From: Paraflavitalea pollutisoli
GTDB taxonomy: Bacteria > Bacteroidota > Bacteroidia > Chitinophagales > Chitinophagaceae
Length of the DNA stretch: 64,000 nt
NCBI RefSeq assembly: GCF_029360705.1
Contig: NZ_JARKMX010000008.1
Coordinates: 1,363,949 to 1,427,948, forward strand
Direction of reading: 5' to 3'
Part shown: piece after piece, positions 35,901-44,913 of the stretch
How the letters are laid out: each line of letters starts with the position of its first letter
Position numbering within the stretch: position 1 is the first letter of the stretch
Translations under genes and position numbers: made by a program
Notes under the pieces: generated by a model
Seen by the model: only the letters and a program-made list of their open reading frames with translations
Databases searched by the model: none
Told to the model about the DNA's origin: nothing

Positions 35901-37039
35901 AACGATTTTACCAGTCGGGCCAGATTGCGTCCAAGACCGGCTTTGGTATCGGCCTTTTCCTGGCCAAAAGTTTTATCGATGCCCACCAGGGAAATATCTG
36001 CTACGAGACGCAGGTCAACAAGGGTACTACTTTCCGCATCAGTCTGTTGAAAGGGGCCGAACATTTTGCCCCTCATCAACTGACAAACCATATCGCGCAA
36101 AAATCAACGATCCTCGAAGAATTGCAGGCCACCGACAACCTGCCTTTGCTGCCCGCCGAGCTGGAAGCTGCGAATGTACCGCCTCCCAGGGATAGCAGCA
36201 TGGACACGTTGATCACCAGTGAACACACGATCTTGCTGGTGGATGATCATGCTGAAATACGGGCCTATCTCTCTCAACTGTTCAAGCCCAATTATAAGAT
36301 CATCGAAGCTACGAATGGTAAGGAGGGGTTGGCGATGGCCAAACAACATCTACCCGATGTTGTGATCAGCGATATCGTCATGCAGGAGATGACGGGGATT
36401 GAATTCTGCTCGGCCATCAAAGAAGATCCGGCACTGAGCCATATACAGGTGATCCTGCTGACGGGCAGCAGTTCGGCAGAGGTTAAACTCAAGGGCGTGG
36501 AATGCGGTGCCGACGATTATATCACCAAACCATTTGAGAAAGATATCCTCCTGGCACGGGTCGCGAGCCTGCTCAAAAGCCGCAACAACCTGCAGAAGTA
36601 CTTCTACAATGAAATTACGTTGCGCAAAAATGAACTCACGATCTCGGAAGAGTTCAAAGTCTTCCTGGAGCGTTGTATCGAAACAGTGGAAGCGAATATT
36701 GATCGTGACGATTTTTCCATTAAGCTTTTTGCGAAGGAAATGGGGATGAGCCATTCGAATCTGTACAAACGGGTGAAACAGGTGTCGGGTCAGTCGATCA
36801 ACAGCTTCATCCGGTTTATAAGGCTACGTAGGGCTGCGGGGTTGCTCATCAGCACGGATTGCAATGTGAACGAGGCGGCTTTCCAGGTCGGTATTTCCGA
36901 TAGCAAATACTTCCGGGTACAATTTGCCAAACTGTTTGGCATGAACCCATCCGACTACAAAAAGAGATATCACCAGGCTTTTCAAAAAAACTATACGGTG
37001 CACGAAAAGGCCATGAAAATCAAATTACCGGAGGAGTAA
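32912..37039 (+). CDS. Hybrid two-component system regulator (HTCS) of the arabinogalactan-type PUL
   Basis: 1375 residues combining sensor kinase and transcription factor. A signal peptide is followed by a two-propeller periplasmic sensor of ligand-binding repeats (DHYGFLWIGTYDGLSRYDG, GNLWIGTDGYGINVWNR, DHLWLSTFNGLSRMN). A Y_Y_Y domain (about 690-770) and TM helix (about 779-800) come next. HisKA has its His near 841 in NVAHEFRTPITLI; the HATPase has EDTGCGIP and GFGIGLFLAKSF. The receiver domain starts near 1103 with its Asp in VVISDIVMQ (about 1153), and an AraC helix-turn-helix ends the protein (about 1240-1345). It lies just upstream of the SusC/D operon, so it most likely senses oligosaccharide and activates it. 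The ATG at 32912 is preferred over GTG at 32906. Confidence 0.95.
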   Translation: MRTHSVIPSSGVAALLAVLLLLSTSAVGQQIRVNNFGIENGLANNSVTNIYQDHYGFLWIGTYDGLSRYDGYSFKTYRHRLNDSTSLINNRITNVAEDQENRLWIGTKKGVSIFSGSTQRFRQAWYQPHHQQYARQRIDAPANEVKADLQGNIFIGTAGHGLLLYRKKTGLITEVPYVDANNNPFYNLDIQGVRTAKDGTVWVMVQSKGLCRYDSSRHSLRLVNNYIGSCSVMEMTPAGHIWMAWGHNVYEYRPADNSCNWRGKASANGDIVLALQTQENGDIWAGTDGGGITFSTAAAQATFNPLGTPEITTKLTSKAISVLYGDRQGNQWIGTLRGGLHCVNKDKSVIAALSHDPSTGKGLSANFVSAFTEDGAGNLWIGTDGYGINVWNRQLNQFKSFTHENSALSSNLITSIRQSWDGYLWIATYGSGIDRYDPKTGRFNNYICLNPVAGNRDANAWTLYESSDSTLWAGTVTGSLYRYNRQTNHFDLFDHKLTDILSLTEDQQGTLWAGNFDALIKVDRVHKQHTYFATENPVRIIHEDRHGQLWVGTEGSGLLQFDRKALSFKAFTEAEGLANNAVLNILEDRSDHLWLSTFNGLSRMNIGTGQFKNFFQSDGLLSNQFIYNAAYATAGGQFFFGGLKGMNFFYPDSVAHSYRPLQLLITDLRIDNLPFAQSTALTDNQVLYDIRELTLPYDKAVLSIDFAAPEFSSPDQVSYAYYLEGWDKGWNYSGKLRTANYSRLHEGHYTFHIKSTNAGGVWSDVERTIRITVLPPWYRSWWAYLLYITLAVAVVAIYIRYKNKQSQLAYEVRLAHLQAERESELNQRKLDFFTNVAHEFRTPITLIINPIKDFLFKPDAGPGPGEMKMVYRNSKRLLSLVDQLLLFKKADSGVDDLRVVKVNLCHVCREVFLCFTQEARSQQLRYEFESSADVIETWVDREKVEIALFNLLSNAMKFTPRGGSIMMRLMEKDQQVELSVEDTGCGIPPETGDRLFERFYQSGQIASKTGFGIGLFLAKSFIDAHQGNICYETQVNKGTTFRISLLKGAEHFAPHQLTNHIAQKSTILEELQATDNLPLLPAELEAANVPPPRDSSMDTLITSEHTILLVDDHAEIRAYLSQLFKPNYKIIEATNGKEGLAMAKQHLPDVVISDIVMQEMTGIEFCSAIKEDPALSHIQVILLTGSSSAEVKLKGVECGADDYITKPFEKDILLARVASLLKSRNNLQKYFYNEITLRKNELTISEEFKVFLERCIETVEANIDRDDFSIKLFAKEMGMSHSNLYKRVKQVSGQSINSFIRFIRLRRAAGLLISTDCNVNEAAFQVGISDSKYFRVQFAKLFGMNPSDYKKRYHQAFQKNYTVHEKAMKIKLPEE

Positions 37040-37099
37040 TTACGAGTTTCACCCCGTTAAAAGCCTATTCCTACCCCATTCAACAGCGCGCCGAGGCTG

Positions 37100-37109
37100 C
37101 ATTTTGCAG
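37100..37109 (+). promoter_or_regulatory. CATTTTGCAG box upstream of the zincin-like lipoprotein
   Basis: An identical 10-mer occurs at 38459-38468 before susC. ATTTTG partly resembles the -7 TAnnTTTG. It lies 41 nt before the ATG. Possible shared promoter or activator element. Confidence 0.3.
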
Positions 37110-37150
37110 GTGACATGGATGTTCCTAATCCCTTCACCAAAATACGCATT

Positions 37151-38374
37151 ATGAAAAAAGCGATGCTGTTGCCTTGTTTTTCAGGGCTATTGCTCATTAG
37201 CGCGCTCTCTTGCAGCAAAAACAACAAAGAAGAAAACACCACACCACCTACCGGCACCATTGAAACGACCCCACCTTCGGTCAAAGCCGATAGTGTCGGT
37301 AACATTACTTTATCGAGTGCCGTCTTTTATGGTAAAGTAACCAGCCATGGCGGCGAAACCCTGACCGACCGGGGTATTTATTGGGGTAAAACAAGCACCC
37401 CCACCACCAACAAAACGAGTGCGCAGGCTTATCGCAGCGGTGGCGAATTCCAGGCAGACCTGAGCCGGCTAGATCCCAATTCGACTTACTATGTAAGGGG
37501 CTATGCAACCAACAGCAAGGGCACTGTATACACCAATGATGTACAATTCAATACCGGCGGTGTACCGGTTGCCGAGCTGACCACCGACACCATCTTTGCA
37601 ACAGGTGCTACCACCGCTTTTGTTGCCGGCAAGATCGTGGACCCCAAGGGTGTCGTATTAAAAGAGGTTGGCATCTGTTACAGTAAAAACGCGAATCCTA
37701 CTATCGCAGACGCCAAACAAACCGCGGCCAGCGCCAACGAACAATCCCTGTTCCTGCGCATCAATAACCTTACGCCGGCCACCGAATACCATATCAGGAG
37801 CTATGCCACCAACTTTTATGGCGCCACCTCGTACGGCCAGGATGTAAAAATAGCGACGATCGCTACAGGCAATGTAACCTATACGCTGGAGCAGAATACT
37901 TTTCCAACTGCGGAAGAACAAGCTGCCTATGCGCGGATCAAGTCGGCTTTTGATGAAGCGATGTTCTATTACAACAATTACACTTCGATCACCAAAACCC
38001 TGCGGGTTACTTATAACCCCGGTGTGGCCACTGCCGATGCTACCATTGCGGGCAATATTCGCGTAGGGGCCAATGCTGGTTATCAGAAAACGGGCACCGC
38101 GCTTCATGAGATCGCCCATGCCGTGGGGGTAGGTCAACATTGGTTCTGGAGCAATAACCTGATCGTCGGGGGTGTCTACCAGGGGTACTACGCCAACAAA
38201 ATGCTCCGCTTCATGACCGGCAACCCGGCGGAGTCCCTGAAAGGCGACAACCTGCATTTTTGGCCGTATGGCATCAACGGAGCCAACGAAGACACCGGTG
38301 CCGAAATGTTGTTCATCACCAACGTACTGATCATGCAGGGGATGAAAAAAGACGGATTGCCCAGCAGCAATTAG
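37151..38374 (+). CDS. Lipoprotein with two Fn3-like domains and a putative zinc-peptidase-like domain
   Basis: 407 residues from the ATG at 37151. SPII signal MKKAMLLPCFSGLLLISALSC. Two Fn3-like domains (about 50-135 and 140-235) carry the Bacteroidota pattern DRGIYWGK...YYVRGYATNSKGTVY and EVGICYSK...YHIRSYATNFYG. The C-terminal domain (about 240-407) contains H319-E-I-A-H323-AVGVGQ-H330, a HExxH zinc motif with a third His one position later than in metzincins. HFWPYGINGANEDTG follows later. It is placed between the regulator and SusC, so probably belongs to the PUL. Peptidase activity is inferred from the motif only; it could instead be a non-catalytic glycan-binding protein. Confidence 0.7.
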   Translation: MKKAMLLPCFSGLLLISALSCSKNNKEENTTPPTGTIETTPPSVKADSVGNITLSSAVFYGKVTSHGGETLTDRGIYWGKTSTPTTNKTSAQAYRSGGEFQADLSRLDPNSTYYVRGYATNSKGTVYTNDVQFNTGGVPVAELTTDTIFATGATTAFVAGKIVDPKGVVLKEVGICYSKNANPTIADAKQTAASANEQSLFLRINNLTPATEYHIRSYATNFYGATSYGQDVKIATIATGNVTYTLEQNTFPTAEEQAAYARIKSAFDEAMFYYNNYTSITKTLRVTYNPGVATADATIAGNIRVGANAGYQKTGTALHEIAHAVGVGQHWFWSNNLIVGGVYQGYYANKMLRFMTGNPAESLKGDNLHFWPYGINGANEDTGAEMLFITNVLIMQGMKKDGLPSSN

Positions 38375-38458
38375 AAAAGCAGGGGTAAATACGGGTCATT
38401 ACGAATTTGACCACGGGAATCGGCGATTTACCCCCCATAACCTTGTATTCAACTTTAC

Positions 38459-38468
38459 CATTTTGCAG
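38459..38468 (+). promoter_or_regulatory. CATTTTGCAG box upstream of susC
   Basis: Identical to 37100-37109. It lies 63 nt before the susC ATG. Confidence 0.3.
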
Positions 38469-38531
38469 ATTGGCGGCCATGGTTTGCCATTGCCCCTACC
38501 CAAACACACAACTATCAAACTAAAGCTGTTT

Positions 38532-41500
38532 ATGACAAAAAGACACTGGTTTTACCAACCGGGAAGCAAGGGCCTGCTCGTCATGCTGTTGCTGCTCGTG
38601 GCACATCTCGGCGTTTTGGCTCAGTCCGAAATCACCGTGACGGGAAAAGTGCGGAGTGATTCCTCTGCGCTGGAGGGCGTCTCGGTCTCCCTCAAAGCCA
38701 ATCCCGCCAAAAGCACCCAAACCCTGAAAGGGGGTATTTACTCCATTAACGTTCCGGCCAATGGCACACTGGTATTCTCCTATATAGGTTACCAGACCAT
38801 CGAGCAAGCGATCGAAGGCAATAGCAAGATAGACATCAAGCTGGTGCCCGACGACAAGTCGCTGGAGACCGTCGTGGTCAGCGTTGGCTTTGGCACACAA
38901 AAGAAAACCAGCATGGTGAGCTCCATCACTTCGGTCAATCCGAAGGAACTGAAGGGGCCTACCAGCAACCTGACCAATATGCTGGCCGGTCGCATCTCCG
39001 GTATGGTGGCTTACCAGCGTAGTGGTGAGCCGGGGGCCGACAATGCCTCCTTCTTTATACGTGGTCTTGGGTCGTTTGGTTCCGGCAAAGTCGATCCACT
39101 CATCCTGGTGGATGGTATCGAGTCGACCAATACCGACCTGGCCCGTCTGCAACCAGACGATATCGCGACGTTCTCTGTATTGAAAGATGCCACTGCAGCC
39201 GCGGTATATGGTGCCCGTGGAGCCAACGGCGTATTGATCATTACTACCAAGGCTGGTGTAGCCGGGGCTACTTCCCTGACCGGAAGGGTTGAAAACAGCA
39301 TCTCTTCCAATACCCGCAATTTCAAGCTGACCGACAACATTACTTATATGGAGCTGGCCAATGAGGCAGCCCTGACAAGAAACTCGCCGGGAGGCTTACC
39401 TTATTCGCAAACGAAGATCAACCGTACGGTAGCCGGCGACAATCCGCTGCTGTATCCCGACAACAACTGGATCGACCTGCTGATCAAGGATTACACCGCC
39501 AACCAACGCTACAATTTTGGTTTGAGTGGCGGTAGTCCGAAGGCGCGTTATTACCTGGCCGGTACGTACAATGTTGACAATGGTTTGCTCAAACGCAATG
39601 AGCTGAATGGCTTCGACAACAACATCAAGCTGCGTAACTATTCCATTCGTTCCAATATCGACCTGCGCTTCACCAACAGTACCACTGCATCGGTAAGGTT
39701 GTATGGTCAGTTTGATGACTACGATGGCCCTATCGGCGACATCAATGAAGATGGCACGATGGCCAACGGTGGCCGCCGCGTATTCCGCCAGGCTATCTGG
39801 TCGAATCCGGTAATGTTCCCTGCTGTGTACCCGCAGTCGTACCTGCCGCATATCAACCACCCCCTGTTTGGTAACAAGATCGTTCCCGGAACGATGGGGA
39901 CCTTGTATACCAACCCTTATGCATCGATGATGTCGGGGTATGCGCAGATCAACTCCTCTACCCTGCAGGCGCAGGTAGAAGTAAAGCAAGACCTCAATGC
40001 CCTTTTGCCTGGTCTTTCGGCGCGTGTGATGGGATACACCCGCCGGTATGCTTACTTCGATATGAGTCGTAGCTACAATCCTTTCTATTATAGTCCGATT
40101 ACCCTGGATGACAGAACCATCTCGGGCCTGCTGGTACTGAATGATGGCAGCACCGGATCTGTAGGCACGGTGGGTACCGAGTTCCTGGGGTACCGGGAAG
40201 GATTCAAGAGTGTGAACAGCATTTTTTATACGGAGGCAGCACTCAACTACGCGCATACTTTCAATGAAAAACACGAAGTATCGGGTATGCTGATCGGCGT
40301 GGTGCGCAACTACCTGAATGGCAATGCAGGCACGCTGGAAGCGAGCTTACCTGCCCGTAACCTGGGCGTATCCGGCCGCTTCACCTATGGATACGACAAT
40401 CGTTATATGGCCGAGATCGACTTTGGCTACAATGGCTCCGAGAAATTTGACAAAACCAGCCGCTTTGGCTTCTTTCCCTCCTTCGGCCTTGCCTGGAATG
40501 TATCGAATGAAAAATTCTTCCAACCGCTGGCTGGTAAGATCACGAACTTAAAGTTGCGGGCAACTTATGGTATTGTGGGTAATGACCAGATCGGCCGTTC
40601 GGTCGACCGTTTCTTTTACCTCTCCAGTGCCAACATGAACAATGAAGATTACCGCTACACGTTCGGCCTTGATTATAATTATTTCCGCAATGGCATTTCC
40701 GTTACGCGCTATGCCAACCCCGATATCACCTGGGAAAAATCACGCCAGCTGAATGTGGGTATGGACCTGTCGCTGTATAAAGACTTTACCGTGACGGTAG
40801 ATGCTTACAGAAACCTCCGTTCGCAGATCCTGATGCAACGTTCGTATATACCGACGACCATGGGTCTTCAGTCGGTGGTATCGGCCAATGTCGGCAAAGC
40901 TGAAAGCAAGGGTGTAGACATTATGCTGAACTACGACAAAACGATCAACAGGGATCTATGGCTACAAGCCAGGGGCAACTTTACGTATGCTACCAGTAAG
41001 ATCCTGGTGTATGATGAGCCAACGTACGCTGATAACCTGACCCACCTGTATCGTGTGGGCAGTCCCAACGGTCAGCGTTTTGGACTTATCGCCGAAAGGC
41101 TGTTTTACGACGATAAAGAAGTGCGCAACTCGCCTACACAAACCTATGGAGATGTGATGGCCGGCGATATCAAATACCATGATATGGATGGTGATGGTTT
41201 TATCACCAGCAACGATATCGTGCCTATTGGTTACCCTACCACGCCCGAGATCATTTATGGCTTTGGTTTTTCGGTAGGTTACAAAGGCTTTGACCTCAGT
41301 TCTTTCTTCCAGGGTTCGGCCCGCTCTTCCTTCTTTATCGACCCGCAGAACATCTCCCCATTCGTACGCAATGGTGGTGCGCAGAATGGTTTGCTGCAGG
41401 TGATTGCCGACAACCACTGGAGCGAAGACGTACGGAACAGCTATGCTTTCTGGCCACGCATGAGCAATTATTTTGTAGCCAACAACAACCAAACGTCGAC

Positions 41501-41732
41501 CTGGTGGATGCGGGATGGTTCGTTCCTTCGCCTCAAGACTATGGAAGTGGGCTATACATTCCCCACGACCTTTTTGCGCCGCATCGGCTTCAAAACAGCC
41601 AGGGCTTATGTAAATGGCACCAATCTTTTTGTATGGAGCAAGTTTGATATGTGGGATCCTGAAATGGGTGGAGAAGGCCTGGGTTATCCTGTACAGCGGG
41701 TCTTCAATATCGGTATCAACTTCAACCTCTAA
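38532..41732 (+). CDS. SusC/RagA-family TonB-linked outer membrane receptor
   Basis: 1066 residues, complete. The ATG at 38532 begins MTKRHWFYQPGSK and a signal peptide ending near LAQS. A carboxypeptidase-regulatory-like domain (EITVTGKVRSDSSALEGVSVSL) follows, then a plug domain with LETVVVSVGFGTQKK, FIRGLGSF, PLILVDGIES and YGARGANGVLIITTK. A 22-strand barrel follows, ending in the aromatic FNIGINFNL typical of outer-membrane barrels. It pairs with the SusD 11 bp downstream to form the TonB-driven importer of the PUL oligosaccharide, inferred as galactan fragments from the enzymes. Confidence 0.97.
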   Translation: MTKRHWFYQPGSKGLLVMLLLLVAHLGVLAQSEITVTGKVRSDSSALEGVSVSLKANPAKSTQTLKGGIYSINVPANGTLVFSYIGYQTIEQAIEGNSKIDIKLVPDDKSLETVVVSVGFGTQKKTSMVSSITSVNPKELKGPTSNLTNMLAGRISGMVAYQRSGEPGADNASFFIRGLGSFGSGKVDPLILVDGIESTNTDLARLQPDDIATFSVLKDATAAAVYGARGANGVLIITTKAGVAGATSLTGRVENSISSNTRNFKLTDNITYMELANEAALTRNSPGGLPYSQTKINRTVAGDNPLLYPDNNWIDLLIKDYTANQRYNFGLSGGSPKARYYLAGTYNVDNGLLKRNELNGFDNNIKLRNYSIRSNIDLRFTNSTTASVRLYGQFDDYDGPIGDINEDGTMANGGRRVFRQAIWSNPVMFPAVYPQSYLPHINHPLFGNKIVPGTMGTLYTNPYASMMSGYAQINSSTLQAQVEVKQDLNALLPGLSARVMGYTRRYAYFDMSRSYNPFYYSPITLDDRTISGLLVLNDGSTGSVGTVGTEFLGYREGFKSVNSIFYTEAALNYAHTFNEKHEVSGMLIGVVRNYLNGNAGTLEASLPARNLGVSGRFTYGYDNRYMAEIDFGYNGSEKFDKTSRFGFFPSFGLAWNVSNEKFFQPLAGKITNLKLRATYGIVGNDQIGRSVDRFFYLSSANMNNEDYRYTFGLDYNYFRNGISVTRYANPDITWEKSRQLNVGMDLSLYKDFTVTVDAYRNLRSQILMQRSYIPTTMGLQSVVSANVGKAESKGVDIMLNYDKTINRDLWLQARGNFTYATSKILVYDEPTYADNLTHLYRVGSPNGQRFGLIAERLFYDDKEVRNSPTQTYGDVMAGDIKYHDMDGDGFITSNDIVPIGYPTTPEIIYGFGFSVGYKGFDLSSFFQGSARSSFFIDPQNISPFVRNGGAQNGLLQVIADNHWSEDVRNSYAFWPRMSNYFVANNNQTSTWWMRDGSFLRLKTMEVGYTFPTTFLRRIGFKTARAYVNGTNLFVWSKFDMWDPEMGGEGLGYPVQRVFNIGINFNL

Positions 41733-41743
41733 AACTCCGACTT

Positions 41744-43666
41744 ATGTGCAGACATAAAAATATATTCCTTTCGTTCATCGTATCGCTGTTCTTACTGCCT
41801 TCCTGTAAGCAGTACCTCGACATCGTGCCCGACAATGCACCGACGCTCGATTATGCTTTTACGCTGCGTAATGAGGCGCAGAAGTTCCTGTTCACCTGTT
41901 ATGCGTATTTGCCTGCCTCTTCCGATCCACAGTCCAATGTGGGCTTTCTGGGTGGCGATGAAATATGGTTTCCACTCGAATACCGGGAGTTTGATGCCAC
42001 GCTGTGGAACTGGGAGATTGCCCGGGGTAACCAGAATGCCGGCAACCCCTATGTGAACTATTGGGATGGGGGCAACTATGGCCTCCGGTCATTCGAGGCG
42101 ATCCGCCAGTGCAATATCTTTCTGGAGAATGTATCTGACCTGAGCAAGGTGCCCGACCTGCAACAACCCGAACGGGAAAGATGGCTGGCAGAAGCCAAAT
42201 TCCTGAAGGCGTACTATCATTTTCTACTGCTGCGCATGTATGGCGCGATCCCTTTGATCGAAACCAATATACCGGTATCGGCCCAGCCCGCCGACGTAAA
42301 GGTGAGCCGCATGCCCTTCGATAGTTGCGTGAACTATATTGCGCGTTTGCTGGACGAATCCGCCGCCGTGTTGCCTCCCTTTATCATGGACCGCAACAAC
42401 GAGCTTGGTCGTGTGACCGCGGCGATCGCCAAATCTATCAAGGCCCGCATGCTGGTCATGGCTGCCAGTCCGCAGTTCAACGGCAATGGCGACCTGGTAA
42501 GTGCCAAGAATCCAGATGGCACTGCGTTGTACACCGCAGGTGTTGACCAAACCAAGTGGTCCAGGGCTGCCCAGGCATGTAAGGAAGCCATCGAGCTGGC
42601 CGAGCAAAACGGATCGGCCTTATACTATTTCCCGGCCAGCACCTTCAAGCTATCGCCACAAACCATTACACAGATGGGCATTCGCCAGGCGATATGCGAA
42701 CGCTGGAACAGTGAAAAGATCTGGGGTAATTCCGGCCGCCTGGCCAATCGGTTGCAAACCACCTGTATGGCACGTGTCAGCGCGGATGTAGCTTCCAATA
42801 CCACCCTCCGTGCTATGTTTAGTGCTACCCTGAAAATGGCTGAGCTCTTTCACACCAAAAATGGCGTACCCATCACGGAAGACAAAACGCTCAACTTCGA
42901 GAATCGTTATACGACCCGCATGGCGGTAGATAGCGAGCGCTATGTGATGGAGCCTGGCTATGTTTCTGCACGATTGAACTTTGACCGGGAACCTCGCTTT
43001 TATGCCAATCTTGGTTTTGACGGTGGTACCTGGTACCTGTACAGCAGCCCCACCCAATCGGATTCCGGCACATTTGTACTGAAGGCGAAAGCGAATCAGT
43101 ACGGTGGCTCCGATATTGGCGGCGGCATCAACCAAACCGGCTATTTCATTAAGAAGCTGGTAGACTGGAACTTCTCCTTTAGTGCGAGCGGTGTAACCGT
43201 CAGGCCGTATGAATGGCCCGAAGTAAGGTTGGCTGATATGTATCTTTTGTATGCGGAAGCGCTCAATGAATCGGGTGCGCCTACCGATGAAGCCTGTTCA
43301 TGGCTCAATAAGGTAAGGGCACGGGCTGGCTTGCCCTCTGTACAATCGGCGTGGTCCAATTACAGCATCAATCCTTCCAAATACACGACCATGACAGGGT
43401 TACGCGATATCATCAAGCGCGAACGTTCGATTGAAATGGCCTTTGAAGGCAGCCGGTTCTGGGACCTTCGCCGTTGGAAGGATGCGGCTTACGAGCTCAA
43501 TCAACCTGTAAAAGGATGGAGCATCACCGGTACTACCAATGAATCATACTACCAGGTGAGAACCCTTTTTCAGCAAAGGTTCATTGCTCCCCGTGATTAC
43601 CTGTGGCCTATCCGGCTTTACAACCTTTCTGTGAATCCCAACCTCGTTCAAAACCCGGGCTGGTAA
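41744..43666 (+). CDS. SusD/RagB-family glycan-binding lipoprotein
   Basis: 640 residues. SPII lipobox LLPSCKQYLDIVPDN. The TPR-like SusD fold is shown by QCNIFLENV, LAEAKFLKAYYHFLLLRMYGAIPL, AITKSIKARMLVMAASPQF-like segments, the RLADMYLLYAEALNESG helix and the RERSIEMAFEGSRFWDLRRWKDA motif near the C-terminus. It forms the lid on the SusC barrel. It is 11 bp after susC and 27 bp before the next lipoprotein gene, so clearly in one operon. Confidence 0.96.
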   Translation: MCRHKNIFLSFIVSLFLLPSCKQYLDIVPDNAPTLDYAFTLRNEAQKFLFTCYAYLPASSDPQSNVGFLGGDEIWFPLEYREFDATLWNWEIARGNQNAGNPYVNYWDGGNYGLRSFEAIRQCNIFLENVSDLSKVPDLQQPERERWLAEAKFLKAYYHFLLLRMYGAIPLIETNIPVSAQPADVKVSRMPFDSCVNYIARLLDESAAVLPPFIMDRNNELGRVTAAIAKSIKARMLVMAASPQFNGNGDLVSAKNPDGTALYTAGVDQTKWSRAAQACKEAIELAEQNGSALYYFPASTFKLSPQTITQMGIRQAICERWNSEKIWGNSGRLANRLQTTCMARVSADVASNTTLRAMFSATLKMAELFHTKNGVPITEDKTLNFENRYTTRMAVDSERYVMEPGYVSARLNFDREPRFYANLGFDGGTWYLYSSPTQSDSGTFVLKAKANQYGGSDIGGGINQTGYFIKKLVDWNFSFSASGVTVRPYEWPEVRLADMYLLYAEALNESGAPTDEACSWLNKVRARAGLPSVQSAWSNYSINPSKYTTMTGLRDIIKRERSIEMAFEGSRFWDLRRWKDAAYELNQPVKGWSITGTTNESYYQVRTLFQQRFIAPRDYLWPIRLYNLSVNPNLVQNPGW

Positions 43667-43693
43667 CAGGCATTAACTCCAAAAACAAAAGGC

Positions 43694-44887
43694 ATGAAAC
43701 GAAAATACAGTTTACCCTTTACGATACTGAGTGCGGCGGTCTTCATCGCGGCCTGCAGCAAAGTCGATACGAACACGCCGCTAACACCCAGCATGGGTGT
43801 GCCGGGAAGCGTCACCAACATTCAGGTAAAAAACGACAGCGCCCGGGCGATCCTTACCTATACCCTCCCGAATGTACCAGACATTGCCTATGTAAAGGCC
43901 ACTTATGAGCTGGTCACCGGTCATATCCGTGAAGTAAAAGCCAGTGTGTACGACAACAAGCTGGTATTGGATGGCTTTGGTGATACCCTGCAACATACGG
44001 TAAAGGTGAGTGTGGTCAACAAGGCAGAAGTAGCATCGGAACCTGTTACGGTCACCGTGAAGCCACTGGAGAACCCCATCTGGGGAGTGTTCAGAGATAT
44101 GCGGGTGGTACCAGACTTTGCCGGCATCCGTGTCATCACGCAGAATCCCAGCCGCTTTAACCTCGCGATCGAGATCCTGAAGGATTCTTTGGGGCAGTGG
44201 TTCCCTTACAATGGCATCTATACGGCCACCGATTCTATCAACCAGGCCATTCGCGGTATGGATACGGTGCCTACCAAACTGGCCTTCTTTGTACGCGACC
44301 GTTTCCTAAATAAAACAGATACGCTGTATTCGACGCTGACGCCCTTCTACGAAACAGCGATCGCCAAAAGTGGTTATCGGGAATACACGCTGCCGGGCGA
44401 CGCGCCCTCTGCCTGGGCGTCGAACCGGGTTGCCAACCTGTGGGATGGCAATACGGAAACCTGGCCAATGGTCAATATTACCACCGACCTGGGGCGCCCC
44501 TCTGTCATCACCTTCGATATTGGCCGTCTTACTCAAGTGAGCCGCATGGTGATCTGGGATTACCCGGAATACCTCAACTCGGGCCGGGGCTTTTTCTACG
44601 GCGGTAATCCACGAAAATTTGAGATTTGGGCAAGCCCCAACCCACCGCTCGATGGCAGTTGGAACAACTGGACGCTGATGGCGACCTGCGAAGAGATCAA
44701 ACCTTCCGGATTGCCTTATGGTCAATTGACCAATGAGGACCGTACTGCAGGTTTTGCCGGTTTCAACTGGGACCTCCGTTCCGATGTACCCAAGATGCGG
44801 TATATCCGCATCAAGTGCAATCAAAACTGGGCTGGTTCGTATTTCCTGGCGCTGGCAGAAGTGCAGGTTTATGGCGATCCCCGATAA
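43694..44887 (+). CDS. Surface glycan-binding-type lipoprotein (DUF4959/DUF5126/DUF5000 architecture)
   Basis: 397 residues. SPII lipobox FIAACSKVD. The order fits DUF4959 (about 35-130), DUF5126 (about 130-245), then a discoidin-like DUF5000 domain (about 260-397) with NLWDGNTETWPMVNITTDLG and MRYIRIKCNQNW. Such proteins are usually the third gene after susCD and act as surface glycan-binding proteins. No catalytic residues are visible. 27 bp after susD. Confidence 0.85.
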   Translation: MKRKYSLPFTILSAAVFIAACSKVDTNTPLTPSMGVPGSVTNIQVKNDSARAILTYTLPNVPDIAYVKATYELVTGHIREVKASVYDNKLVLDGFGDTLQHTVKVSVVNKAEVASEPVTVTVKPLENPIWGVFRDMRVVPDFAGIRVITQNPSRFNLAIEILKDSLGQWFPYNGIYTATDSINQAIRGMDTVPTKLAFFVRDRFLNKTDTLYSTLTPFYETAIAKSGYREYTLPGDAPSAWASNRVANLWDGNTETWPMVNITTDLGRPSVITFDIGRLTQVSRMVIWDYPEYLNSGRGFFYGGNPRKFEIWASPNPPLDGSWNNWTLMATCEEIKPSGLPYGQLTNEDRTAGFAGFNWDLRSDVPKMRYIRIKCNQNWAGSYFLALAEVQVYGDPR

Positions 44888-44913
44888 CATTCATTACCAT
44901 CAAACAGCAGACA

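Noticed and set aside
37151-38374. Classical metzincin peptidase
   Set aside because: Third His is one residue later than in HExxHxxGxxH and no Met-turn could be placed with confidence; kept only as putative zincin.
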